From Cytophagales bacterium (GTDB taxonomy: Bacteria > Bacteroidota > Bacteroidia > Cytophagales > Cyclobacteriaceae), in NCBI GenBank assembly GCA_003504855.1, contig DNZD01000127.1, positions 1-6,551 on the forward strand: DNA of 6,551 bases, read 5' to 3'. A program made the translations under genes and the position numbers. This document shows positions 1 through 6,445 of this stretch, piece by piece; within the stretch, counting starts at the first letter, position 1; each line of letters begins with the position of its first letter. The notes under the pieces are model-generated. The model did not search any database and was not told where the DNA came from. It saw nothing but the letters and a program-made list of their open reading frames with translations.

Positions 1-230
1 CTGATGGTGAAGTTGCCGTCGTCAATTTGTTTTAGCAGCGAACGGAGTTCCGCGCCAAGCAGATCGAGTTCTGCACGGGTGAGAAGGCCGATGGATTCCA
101 GCATGGTGATGTGTGCCAACGAGCCCAACACATCATAGCGGGCCAGGTACAGGTCGATGATATTATCGTTGCCGGTAGTGAACCGGGTTACCGAGGCGAG
201 AGAATCTTTATCCTTTTTCCAGAGCTTCAT
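1..230 (-). CDS. argH: Argininosuccinate lyase, N-terminal part (cut by window edge)
   Basis: This would catalyse the last step of arginine synthesis in the cytoplasm, splitting argininosuccinate into arginine and fumarate. Only the first 76 codons are present, open to the left edge. The protein starts MKLWKKDKDSLASV, a beginning typical of Bacteroidota ArgH. It continues with a helical segment that includes DLYLARYDVLGSLAH (residues 26-40) and LESIGLLTRAEL (44-55), which fits the N-terminal lyase domain of the fumarase/aspartase superfamily. The catalytic signature lies beyond the window and cannot be checked. I chose the ATG at 230 because of the family N-terminus; no upstream ATG is in frame in the short gap. 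It follows argE after 51 nt (231-281), the widest gap inside the cluster. That gap shows no clear terminator or promoter, so argH is probably the last or near-last gene of the same transcript. Confidence 0.9.
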   Translation of the reverse strand, partial: MKLWKKDKDSLASVTRFTTGNDNIIDLYLARYDVLGSLAHITMLESIGLLTRAELDLLGAELRSLLKQIDDGNFTI

Positions 231-281
231 GATCCAGGCGAACAAGCGGTGTAGAGTCCGTCGTTCACTCAGATTGGCAAA

Positions 282-1334
282 TTACAAGTTTTCGATCAGT
301 TGCAGGTAACTTTGGATGCCCTCTTCGATGTCTGTCAGGTAAATAAATTCGTCGGCGCTGTGCGAGCGGGCTGAGTCACCGGGTCCCATTTTTATGGAAG
401 GAACCGGAATCAGGGCTTGATCGGAGGTGGTGGGAGACCCGTACAGCTTCTTGCCAAGTTTCCGGCCTGCGACTACCAGGGGATGGTTGTCAGGAATTCC
501 GGACGGACGAAGCCTCATCGATCGGGGTTTGACTTCGCAAGTAACATGCTCCTTCACCGTGGCCAGAATCTCTTCGAGGCTGTAAGCGTCGGTGGCGCGT
601 ACGTCTACGGTGAAGGTGCACTCTGGTGGCACCTGGTTGTGGGCCTGACCGGCGTGTATCACCGTAACAGACATTTTCACACGACCCAGGGTGGGAGATA
701 CTTTCGGAAACTGATAGGTTTGAAACCATCCGATGTCGGGCAACGCTTTGTAGATGGCGTTGTCGCCTTCGTCCCTGGCCGCATGTCCTGCTTTGCCTTT
801 GGCTATGCAGTCAAGTACCATCAACCCTTTTTCAGCGACAGCGATGTCTGTCAGTGTTGGCTCACCGACGATGGCGTAGTCAATGTGGGGAAGGTGAGAC
901 CAGATTTTCTCAATGCCGCCTTGTCCGGAGATTTCCTCTTCGGCGGTAGCGGCGAGTACAAGGTTGCAGGCCAAATCGGTGCGGTGGTACAATGAAATAA
1001 ATACGGTGATGAGGCTCACGAGTGGCCCGCCGGCGTCATTGCTTCCCAGTCCGTAAAGTTTTCCATCTTCGATTTTTGCTTCAAACGGATCGCGGGTATA
1101 ACCGGCGTTGGGCTTCACCGTGTCGTGGTGGGAGTTGAGCAACAAGGTTGGTCGGGTCGGATCAAAGGTTTTGCTTTGCGCCCACACGTTGTTGCCTTCA
1201 CGATGGGCCGGGATGCCGTGTTCGGTCAGGTATTGCTGGATGACTTCGGCAGTCTTGTCTTCCTCACGGCTGAAAGACGGAATGGCAATGAGACGCTGCA
1301 GCAGTGCGACGGCCTGGGTGGTGGCAGCGTTCAT
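282..1334 (-). CDS. argE: M20-family deacylase, probable N-acylcitrulline (N-succinyl/N-acetyl) deacylase
   Basis: A 350-residue zinc hydrolase of the M20/ArgE-DapE family. Visible family residues are the SHHDTV motif (H69 and D71), the bridging aspartate D100 in GSNDAGG, the EEE run at 132-134 (E133 likely general base, E134 zinc ligand), GEPT (157-160), the lid-domain KGKAGHAA segment with H184, and the C-terminal zinc histidine H325 in ARSHSADE. The catalytic domain therefore covers roughly 1-175 and 280-350, with the lid domain between. No signal peptide is seen, so it is cytoplasmic. The ATG lies 5 nt after the argB stop. Because the neighbouring ArgF' carbamoylates N-acylornithine, the expected substrate is N-acyl-L-citrulline, as for the Xanthomonas N-acetylcitrulline deacetylase, rather than acetylornithine. 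That is inference from context; sequence alone would also allow DapE-like or acetylornithine activity. Confidence 0.87.
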   Translation of the reverse strand: MNAATTQAVALLQRLIAIPSFSREEDKTAEVIQQYLTEHGIPAHREGNNVWAQSKTFDPTRPTLLLNSHHDTVKPNAGYTRDPFEAKIEDGKLYGLGSNDAGGPLVSLITVFISLYHRTDLACNLVLAATAEEEISGQGGIEKIWSHLPHIDYAIVGEPTLTDIAVAEKGLMVLDCIAKGKAGHAARDEGDNAIYKALPDIGWFQTYQFPKVSPTLGRVKMSVTVIHAGQAHNQVPPECTFTVDVRATDAYSLEEILATVKEHVTCEVKPRSMRLRPSGIPDNHPLVVAGRKLGKKLYGSPTTSDQALIPVPSIKMGPGDSARSHSADEFIYLTDIEEGIQSYLQLIENL

Positions 1335-1339
1335 GTTGA

Positions 1340-2131
1340 TTACTTGAGTTTGATTAACGTTCCTTCCGTTTCTTCGTGGGTGTTGCGGATGAGGTCACCG
1401 GCTTTGCCGATGAGGATCTCCTTCACGCCGGCACGCAAGGCGGCGAATGCATTCTCCAGCTTGGGCAGGATGCCATCGGTGAGTACGCCCTCGCGCAGCA
1501 GTTCCTGATACAGCATTTCATTCATCAACCGGATCACGGCGTTTTCGTCGTTAACGTTGCTGAGTACACCGCGCTTCTCCATGCAGAAAATCAATCGCAC
1601 GTCGAAATGTTTGCTCAGCGAGATGGCGAGGACCGATGCAATGGTATCTGCATTGGTATTGAGGATGGTGCCATCGGCATGGGTGAGTGGAGCGAATACC
1701 GGAATTACATTTTGCTTCAACAAGAAATACAACAAGGTCGAGTTGACACTCTCGGTGGTGATGTCGCCGACAAAGCCGAAGTCCACTTCCTTTACGGGAC
1801 GCTTCACCGCCTTGATCATGTTTCCATCGGCACCGGTCACACCCATGGCATTGCAGTTCATCTGCTGGAGGCGCGCTACAATTTGTTTGTTGATCAACCC
1901 TCCGTACACCATAGTGACGAGGTCGAGCGTGGGCGCGTCGGTAATGCGTCGGCCGTTGATGTATTTGGACACGATGCCCAATTGCTCACCGAGTTTGGTG
2001 GCAATTTTTCCACCACCGTGGATCAGAATCTTCGGAGCCTGAATGGAAGCAAAGTCGCGGAGGAATGCGGCCAACGCCTGATCATCGTCGAGAACGTTGC
2101 CGCCGATCTTGATGATGTATAGTTTATTCAT
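1340..2131 (-). CDS. argB: Acetylglutamate kinase (N-acylglutamate kinase)
   Basis: Phosphorylates the gamma-carboxylate of N-acyl-L-glutamate with ATP; cytoplasmic amino-acid-kinase fold, 263 residues against about 258 in E. coli. Visible motifs are KIGGN (8-12), HGGGK (38-42), GRRITD (60-65, R62 matching the E. coli substrate arginine), GADGN (100-104), NTNAD (158-162) and GILPKLENA (220-228). Equivalents of E. coli Lys8, Asp162 and Lys217 are Lys8, Asp162 and Lys224. I chose the ATG at 2131, which puts the first beta strand at the N-terminus and gives an 8-nt overlap with argF'. An in-frame ATG at 2200 would add 23 residues but lies deep in argF' and is rejected. The short N-terminus lacks the extra helix of hexameric, arginine-inhibited kinases, so this enzyme is probably not the feedback point. 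Its acyl preference (acetyl or succinyl) cannot be read from the sequence. Confidence 0.95.
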   Translation of the reverse strand: MNKLYIIKIGGNVLDDDQALAAFLRDFASIQAPKILIHGGGKIATKLGEQLGIVSKYINGRRITDAPTLDLVTMVYGGLINKQIVARLQQMNCNAMGVTGADGNMIKAVKRPVKEVDFGFVGDITTESVNSTLLYFLLKQNVIPVFAPLTHADGTILNTNADTIASVLAISLSKHFDVRLIFCMEKRGVLSNVNDENAVIRLMNEMLYQELLREGVLTDGILPKLENAFAALRAGVKEILIGKAGDLIRNTHEETEGTLIKLK

Positions 2132-3086
2132 GGTGATTGTCGTTCTTAAGTAGTTCTGCCAATACGGCCTGGGCTGCCCATACCCGGTTGCCAGCTTCAC
2201 GGGTTACCAGGCTTTGTGGTCCATCGAGAATTTCATCGCTGAGTTCCACATTGCGCCGCACCGGCAGACAATGCATCACGCGGGCCTGGTTGCCGGCCTG
2301 AATTTTTTTATGGGTCAGCATCCAACTGGCATCGCTGCAAAGCACCTTGCCGTAGTCCTTGTAGGCTGACCAGTTCTTCACATAAATATAGTCGGCATCT
2401 TTCAATGCTTCATCCTGTCGGTGGGTGATGGTAGCACCCCGGGTAAATTGCGGGTCGAGCTCATAGCCTTCAGGATGGGTAATCACAAAATCGGCTTGCC
2501 CCCAGGCATTTACCCATTGGGCAAAGCTGTTGGCCACGCATTGTGGCAGGGCTTTTACATGCGGTGCCCACGTAAGTACAATTTTTGGTTTGCGGGTATG
2601 GGTAAAGGTTTCCCGTATGGTGATCAGGTCAGTAAGGCTTTGCAGGGGATGCAAGGTGGCGCTCTCGAGACTCACCACGGGTTTGCCGCAATACTTAACG
2701 AATGCCCTGATGTAGGCGTCGCTGTAGTCTTTCTCTTTGTTTTGCAGCGAAGGAAAAGTGCGAAGTCCGATGATATCAAAATACTGACCCAGGACCGGGG
2801 CAGCATCTTTCACATGTTCCACGGAAGTGCCATTCATGATCACCTGTTCTTCAAACTCAAGTGCCCATCCTTCCTGGCCCACATTGAATACAATGGACTC
2901 CATGCCCAGGTTGGAAGCAGCCACTTGGGTGGACAAGCGGGTGCGCATGCTGGGGTTCAGGAAGAGCAGGCCAATGCGTTTGCCAGCACCGAGGTGTTTG
3001 TCTTTGAGGGGATGACTCTTGTAGTTGAGGGCAGATTGTATCAGCCCTTGCACATTGGCATCGTGTACAGAGATAAAGTGCTTCAT
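2124..3086 (-). CDS. argF': N-acylornithine carbamoyltransferase, predicted N-succinylornithine type
   Basis: Transfers the carbamoyl group of carbamoyl phosphate to N-acyl-L-ornithine, giving N-acyl-L-citrulline. It is 320 residues long, close to the Bacteroides fragilis succinylornithine enzyme. Carbamoyl-phosphate motifs are SMRTR (46-50) and HPLQS (146-150); the C-terminal domain has TWAPH (172-176), HPEGYELD (204-211) and HCLPVRRN (272-279). This pattern belongs to the AOTC/SOTC branch, not to classical ornithine or aspartate carbamoyltransferases. The specificity loop reads NGTSVEH (85-91); Val89 aligns with Pro90 of the B. fragilis enzyme and Glu92 of the Xanthomonas acetylornithine enzyme. 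Published mutants show that Pro, Ser, Ala or Val there favours succinylornithine and Glu favours acetylornithine, so a succinyl substrate is predicted. The loop after TWAPH (VKALPQCVAN) appears to have fewer prolines than in B. fragilis. The start overlaps the argD stop in ATGA. Confidence 0.93.
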   Translation of the reverse strand: MKHFISVHDANVQGLIQSALNYKSHPLKDKHLGAGKRIGLLFLNPSMRTRLSTQVAASNLGMESIVFNVGQEGWALEFEEQVIMNGTSVEHVKDAAPVLGQYFDIIGLRTFPSLQNKEKDYSDAYIRAFVKYCGKPVVSLESATLHPLQSLTDLITIRETFTHTRKPKIVLTWAPHVKALPQCVANSFAQWVNAWGQADFVITHPEGYELDPQFTRGATITHRQDEALKDADYIYVKNWSAYKDYGKVLCSDASWMLTHKKIQAGNQARVMHCLPVRRNVELSDEILDGPQSLVTREAGNRVWAAQAVLAELLKNDNHHE

Positions 3087-4204
3087 GATAGTTCAGACTT
3101 GAGCGCCCGGAGGAAGTGGTTGGCCTCTGCTTCGGTGAGTGCCAGTGAGGGCAACAGCCGTATGGTGTTTGGCTTGGCTTCTCCGGTAAAGATATTATGC
3201 TTGAACAGGAGTTGGTTGCGAACGTCCTTTTTGTCTTCCGGTAGATCAAAGCCGATCATCAGTCCGCGCCCGCGTATGGACTGCAGCATCGGGAAATGAT
3301 GCAGCGCTTTTATGATTTGTTCACCGCGATGCGCTGCATTGATCATGAGATTTTCTTTTTCCATCACCTCCAGCACGGCCAGTCCGGCTGCAGCCGCAAG
3401 GTAGTTACCACCGAATGTAGTGCCGAGCATGCCGCTCCACGGTTTGATGGAAGGATGGATCAAAACGCCACCAATGGGGAAACCGTTACCCATGCCTTTG
3501 GCGGTGGTGATGATAGCTGGCTTGATGCCGGCATACTGGTGGGCAAAGAATTTTCCGGTACGGCCATAGCCGCTCTGGATCTCATCGAGGATCAGCAAAG
3601 AGCCGTTGGCTGCACAAAGTTTTTCAATTGCGCGCAGGAATTCATCGTCCGGTACCTGGATACCGCCGACACCCTGGATACCTTCAACAATAACGGCGGC
3701 GATGTCTGCGGTAAGCGCTTCGCGGAAAGTACTCAGATCATTCAAGGGAACGAACACCACTTCATGGCCGCTGTTGAATGGCGACACGATCTTTGGATTA
3801 TCGGTGATGGCCACCGCTCCGGAGGTGCGGCCGTGAAAAGCTTTCCGGAAGGCAATCACCTTTTTTCGGCCATTCACAAAGGACGCCAGCTTCAGGGCAT
3901 TCTCGTTCGCTTCGGCGCCTGAGTTGCACAGAAAGAGTTGGTAGTCAGGATAGCCCGACAGTTGCCCCAGCTTTTCAGCCAACGCTTCCTGCAATGGATT
4001 CTGTACGCTGTTGGAGTAGAAGGCAATTTGACTGAGTTGCTTCGTGAGCGCTTCTACATAGTGCGGATGGCTGTGGCCAATGGAAATCACGGCATGACCG
4101 CCATAGAGATCGAGGTACTTCTTGCCTTCAGTGTCCCACAGCCATGAGCCTTGCGCTTTGGCCGGTGTGATGGGAAACAGGGGATAAACGTCGAATAGTT
4201 TCAT
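3083..4204 (-). CDS. argD: Acetylornithine aminotransferase (N-acylornithine transaminase)
   Basis: A PLP-dependent class III aminotransferase, 373 residues, that converts N-acylglutamate semialdehyde to N-acylornithine using glutamate. Visible features are LYGGHAVISIGHSHP (33-47) in the N-terminal region, NSGAEANE (94-101) in the phosphate-binding area, KAFHGRT (121-127), ILDEIQSGYGRTG (205-217) with D207 for the PLP ring nitrogen, and TTAKGMGNGFP (233-243) with K236 as the Schiff-base lysine. The start is the ATG at 4204 (MKLFDVYPLF), the usual Bacteroidota N-terminus; this leaves a 5-nt gap after argC. An in-frame TTG at 4213 would add three residues and overlap the argC stop, and is less likely. 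Its stop overlaps the argF' ATG by 4 nt. The same enzyme may also serve lysine synthesis, as in E. coli, but nothing here tests that. Confidence 0.95.
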   Translation of the reverse strand: MKLFDVYPLFPITPAKAQGSWLWDTEGKKYLDLYGGHAVISIGHSHPHYVEALTKQLSQIAFYSNSVQNPLQEALAEKLGQLSGYPDYQLFLCNSGAEANENALKLASFVNGRKKVIAFRKAFHGRTSGAVAITDNPKIVSPFNSGHEVVFVPLNDLSTFREALTADIAAVIVEGIQGVGGIQVPDDEFLRAIEKLCAANGSLLILDEIQSGYGRTGKFFAHQYAGIKPAIITTAKGMGNGFPIGGVLIHPSIKPWSGMLGTTFGGNYLAAAAGLAVLEVMEKENLMINAAHRGEQIIKALHHFPMLQSIRGRGLMIGFDLPEDKKDVRNQLLFKHNIFTGEAKPNTIRLLPSLALTEAEANHFLRALKSELS

Positions 4205-4209
4205 GATGA

Positions 4210-5178
4210 TCAAAAGGCGCTGGCCTTCAGGTGTAAGCCGGCAGTTTCATCAAAGCCGAACATCAGATTCATGTTTTGTACCGCCTGACCGCTGGCACCT
4301 TTCAACAGGTTGTCCAGTACGGAGTGAATGGCCAGTTGTGATCCTACTTTCTCCAGGTGGATGAGGCATTTGTTGGTGTTCACCACTTGCTTGAGATCCA
4401 CCATAGTCGGTACTACATGGGTAAAGGGGTGCTGATGATAGTATTCTTCAAACTGCTGGTTTGCCTCTGCCTGGCTCCAGGGTGATTCAACCACTGAAGT
4501 GACAAAGATGCCGCGGGTGAAGTCGCCGCGCCAGGGCACAAAGTGTACGTCACCAACATCGGCCTGGAGGGCATGCAAGGTTTGGTTGATTTCACCCAGG
4601 TGTTGATGGGAGAGTGTCTTATAAGCTGAGATGTTGTTCGCGCGCCAGGTGAAGTGGGTGGTGTCCTGCAGTTTTTGTCCTGCGCCCGTCGAACCAGTAA
4701 TGCCCGTGGTATGAACATCCCTCAGCATCCCTGCTTTGGCGATGGGAAGCAGCCCCAGCTGAATGGTCGTGGCAAAACAGCCCGGATTGGCCACATTGGC
4801 GGCCTTTCGGATGGCGTCGCGCTGGAATTCGGGGAGACCATATATAAAGTGTCGGTCGGGGGTGTGGTCGCCGAGGCGGAAATCGTTGCCGAGGTCAATG
4901 ATTTTGGTCCTGGCAGGGAATGAGTGACTGGCCAGCAGCTTCTTGCTTTCTCCATGACCCAGGCAAAGGAACAACACATCAACGGGCACGTCAAAGCTTC
5001 CTGTAAAGGTCAGCGATGTCTCGCCGGTAAGATCGGTATGTACTGCACTTACCGGTTTTCCCTCCTGGCTACGGCTTTGCACAAACACCAGCTCGACGTT
5101 AGGATGCTGCAACAACAGGCGCGTGGTTTCACCACCTGTGTATCCTGCACCTCCGATAATTCCCGCTGTTATTTTCAT
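4210..5178 (-). CDS. argC: N-acetyl-gamma-glutamyl-phosphate reductase
   Basis: Reduces N-acyl-gamma-glutamyl phosphate with NADPH to the semialdehyde; cytoplasmic, 322 residues. The N-terminal Rossmann motif GGAGYTGGE is at 9-17, DLGNDFRL at 95-102, and the catalytic cysteine is C134 in ANPGCFATT (130-138). The substrate-binding turn GSTGAG is at 162-167, and SHQHLGEI (190-197) carries H193, the likely catalytic histidine. The C-terminal KGASGQAVQNMNLM segment is the usual family ending near the active site. Length and motifs match the single-domain ArgC form, not an ArgB-ArgC fusion. The ATG overlaps the argG stop by 4 nt (ATGA) and the gene ends 5 nt before argD, so coupling to both neighbours is likely. 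No defect is seen. Confidence 0.95.
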   Translation of the reverse strand: MKITAGIIGGAGYTGGETTRLLLQHPNVELVFVQSRSQEGKPVSAVHTDLTGETSLTFTGSFDVPVDVLFLCLGHGESKKLLASHSFPARTKIIDLGNDFRLGDHTPDRHFIYGLPEFQRDAIRKAANVANPGCFATTIQLGLLPIAKAGMLRDVHTTGITGSTGAGQKLQDTTHFTWRANNISAYKTLSHQHLGEINQTLHALQADVGDVHFVPWRGDFTRGIFVTSVVESPWSQAEANQQFEEYYHQHPFTHVVPTMVDLKQVVNTNKCLIHLEKVGSQLAIHSVLDNLLKGASGQAVQNMNLMFGFDETAGLHLKASAF

Positions 5179-6380
5179 TTTCCTTTTTCAGCTTCTGCTT
5201 TTACCTGGTGGTAAATACCCACCTGATTGCCGAAGATTTTGGTGAAGCCTTTCACATCGTCACCGGTCCATCCCAGGTTCATTTCCCCATATTTGCCAAA
5301 CTTGGCTGACATCAGGTCGTAGTCGGACTGAATGCCGTTGATGGCGAAGCGATAGGGATGCAAGGTAACGGAAACTTCGCCGGTAACGTGCTGTTGTGCG
5401 CTGGTGAGGAAGGCCTCCATATCACGCATGATCGGATCGAGGTATTGACCTTCGTGGAGCCAGTTGCCATAGAATTGGGCCAGCTGATCTTTCCAGCTCA
5501 ACTGCCATTTGGTGAGAACATGTTTCTCCAGGGCGTGGTGTGCCTTGATGATGATGACGGGAGCAGCGGCCTCGAAACCTACACGGCCCTTGATACCGAT
5601 GATGGTGTCACCGACATGTATGTCGCGGCCAATGCCATAGCCACCCGCTATTTTCTGAAGGTGTTGAATGGCTTCAGTCGGGTGACCGAATGTTTTTCCG
5701 TTAATACCCGTGAGTTCGCCTTTGTGGAAGGCAAGGGATACGGTTTCATTGCCCGACTTGGTCACCTGGGTAGGCCAGGCCTCTTCGGGCAACATGCCCA
5801 TCGAGTTGAGGGTCTCGCGACCACCGACGGACGTTCCCCACAGTCCTTTGTTGATGGAGTATTTGGCTTTTTCAAAATTGAAAACCACGCCATTTGCCTT
5901 GAGGTATTCAATCTCGGCCTCACGGCTCAGCTTCTTGTCGCGGATGGGTGTAATGATCTCCAGTCCGGGTCCGAGAATCTGAAGTACCATGTCAAATCGC
6001 ACCTGGTCATTACCGGCACCTGTACTGCCATGGGCCACGGCCTGTGCACCAATCGATACGGCGTATTTGGCGGAAGCCAATGCCTGCGACATGCGCTCGG
6101 CGCTGACACTGAGCGGATAGGTGCCGTTCTTCAACACATTGCCGAACACCAGGTAGCGGATTACCTGGTCGTAATAGTTCTTCGTTTCTTCCAATGCACG
6201 GTGTGATGCTACGCCGAGTGCCAGCGCGCGCTTCTCAATGTCGGCGAGTTCTTCGGCGGAGAAACCACCTGTATTAACAGTAAGGGTATGCACCTCGTAG
6301 CCGAGGTCTTTGGAGAGGTAGAGGGCGCAATAGGATGTATCCAATCCGCCACTAAAGGCCAAAACAACTTTCTTTTTCAT
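5175..6380 (-). CDS. argG: Argininosuccinate synthase
   Basis: Joins citrulline and aspartate using ATP to give argininosuccinate, the penultimate step; cytoplasmic, 401 residues, usual length. The N-type ATP pyrophosphatase P-loop AFSGGLDTS is at 8-16. AHGSTGAGNDQVRFD (116-130) is the citrulline/aspartate-binding signature, with serine and alanine where many homologues have cysteine and lysine; this form appears common in Bacteroidota (from memory). SINKGLWGTSVGGRET (175-190) is another family block. The start is the ATG at 6380, giving the standard MKKKVVLAFSGG opening. No Shine-Dalgarno sequence precedes it, which is normal in this phylum. A hairpin-forming inverted repeat lies 8-23 nt upstream. 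argG is the first complete gene of the cluster although it acts near the end of the pathway; argH, its partner, sits at the other end. Confidence 0.97.
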   Translation of the reverse strand: MKKKVVLAFSGGLDTSYCALYLSKDLGYEVHTLTVNTGGFSAEELADIEKRALALGVASHRALEETKNYYDQVIRYLVFGNVLKNGTYPLSVSAERMSQALASAKYAVSIGAQAVAHGSTGAGNDQVRFDMVLQILGPGLEIITPIRDKKLSREAEIEYLKANGVVFNFEKAKYSINKGLWGTSVGGRETLNSMGMLPEEAWPTQVTKSGNETVSLAFHKGELTGINGKTFGHPTEAIQHLQKIAGGYGIGRDIHVGDTIIGIKGRVGFEAAAPVIIIKAHHALEKHVLTKWQLSWKDQLAQFYGNWLHEGQYLDPIMRDMEAFLTSAQQHVTGEVSVTLHPYRFAINGIQSDYDLMSAKFGKYGEMNLGWTGDDVKGFTKIFGNQVGIYHQVKAEAEKGK

Positions 6381-6387
6381 AAGGTAT

Positions 6388-6403
6388 GTCGTCCGGGGAC
6401 GAC
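6388..6403 (-). repeat. Perfect inverted repeat in the argG leader (possible hairpin)
   Basis: On the coding strand the sequence reads GTCGTCC-CC-GGACGAC: two perfect 7-nt arms around 2 nt, or a 6-bp GC-rich stem with a 4-nt loop in RNA. It spans positions -23 to -8 relative to the argG ATG. It is not followed by a run of T, so it is not a standard intrinsic terminator. It could be a translational control hairpin over the ribosome landing site, a DNA operator, or chance. The inverted repeat is directly seen; any role is inference. Confidence 0.5.
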
Positions 6404-6445
6404 GAAGACAGGGTGATTACAAATAACAGATAAGGTCAGTGATGG

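Noticed and set aside
231..281. Internal promoter or terminator between argE and argH
   Set aside because: The TAATTTG at the argE stop lacks the two-base spacer of the -7 consensus, and no stem followed by a T run was seen.
1376..2122. Plus-strand open frame of 248 codons opposite argB
   Set aside because: It lies entirely antisense to a well-supported kinase gene and shows no recognisable motif. Similar long plus-strand frames opposite argG (5358-6206) and argF' (2421-3299) have the same explanation: shadows of coding sequence.
2132..2200. N-terminal extension of argB by 23 codons from an ATG at 2200
   Set aside because: It would overlap argF' by 77 nt, and the added peptide resembles no family N-terminus, while the ATG at 2131 gives the standard start.
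4205..4213. TTG start for argD at 4213
   Set aside because: It adds only MII before the family-typical MKLFDVYP, and TTG is a rare start beside a good ATG.
6404..6445. Bacteroidota-type promoter (TAnnTTTG with an upstream TTG) before argG
   Set aside because: A TTATTTG string is present near 6423-6429, but the spacing inside the -7 element does not fit and no TTG is seen at the right distance.
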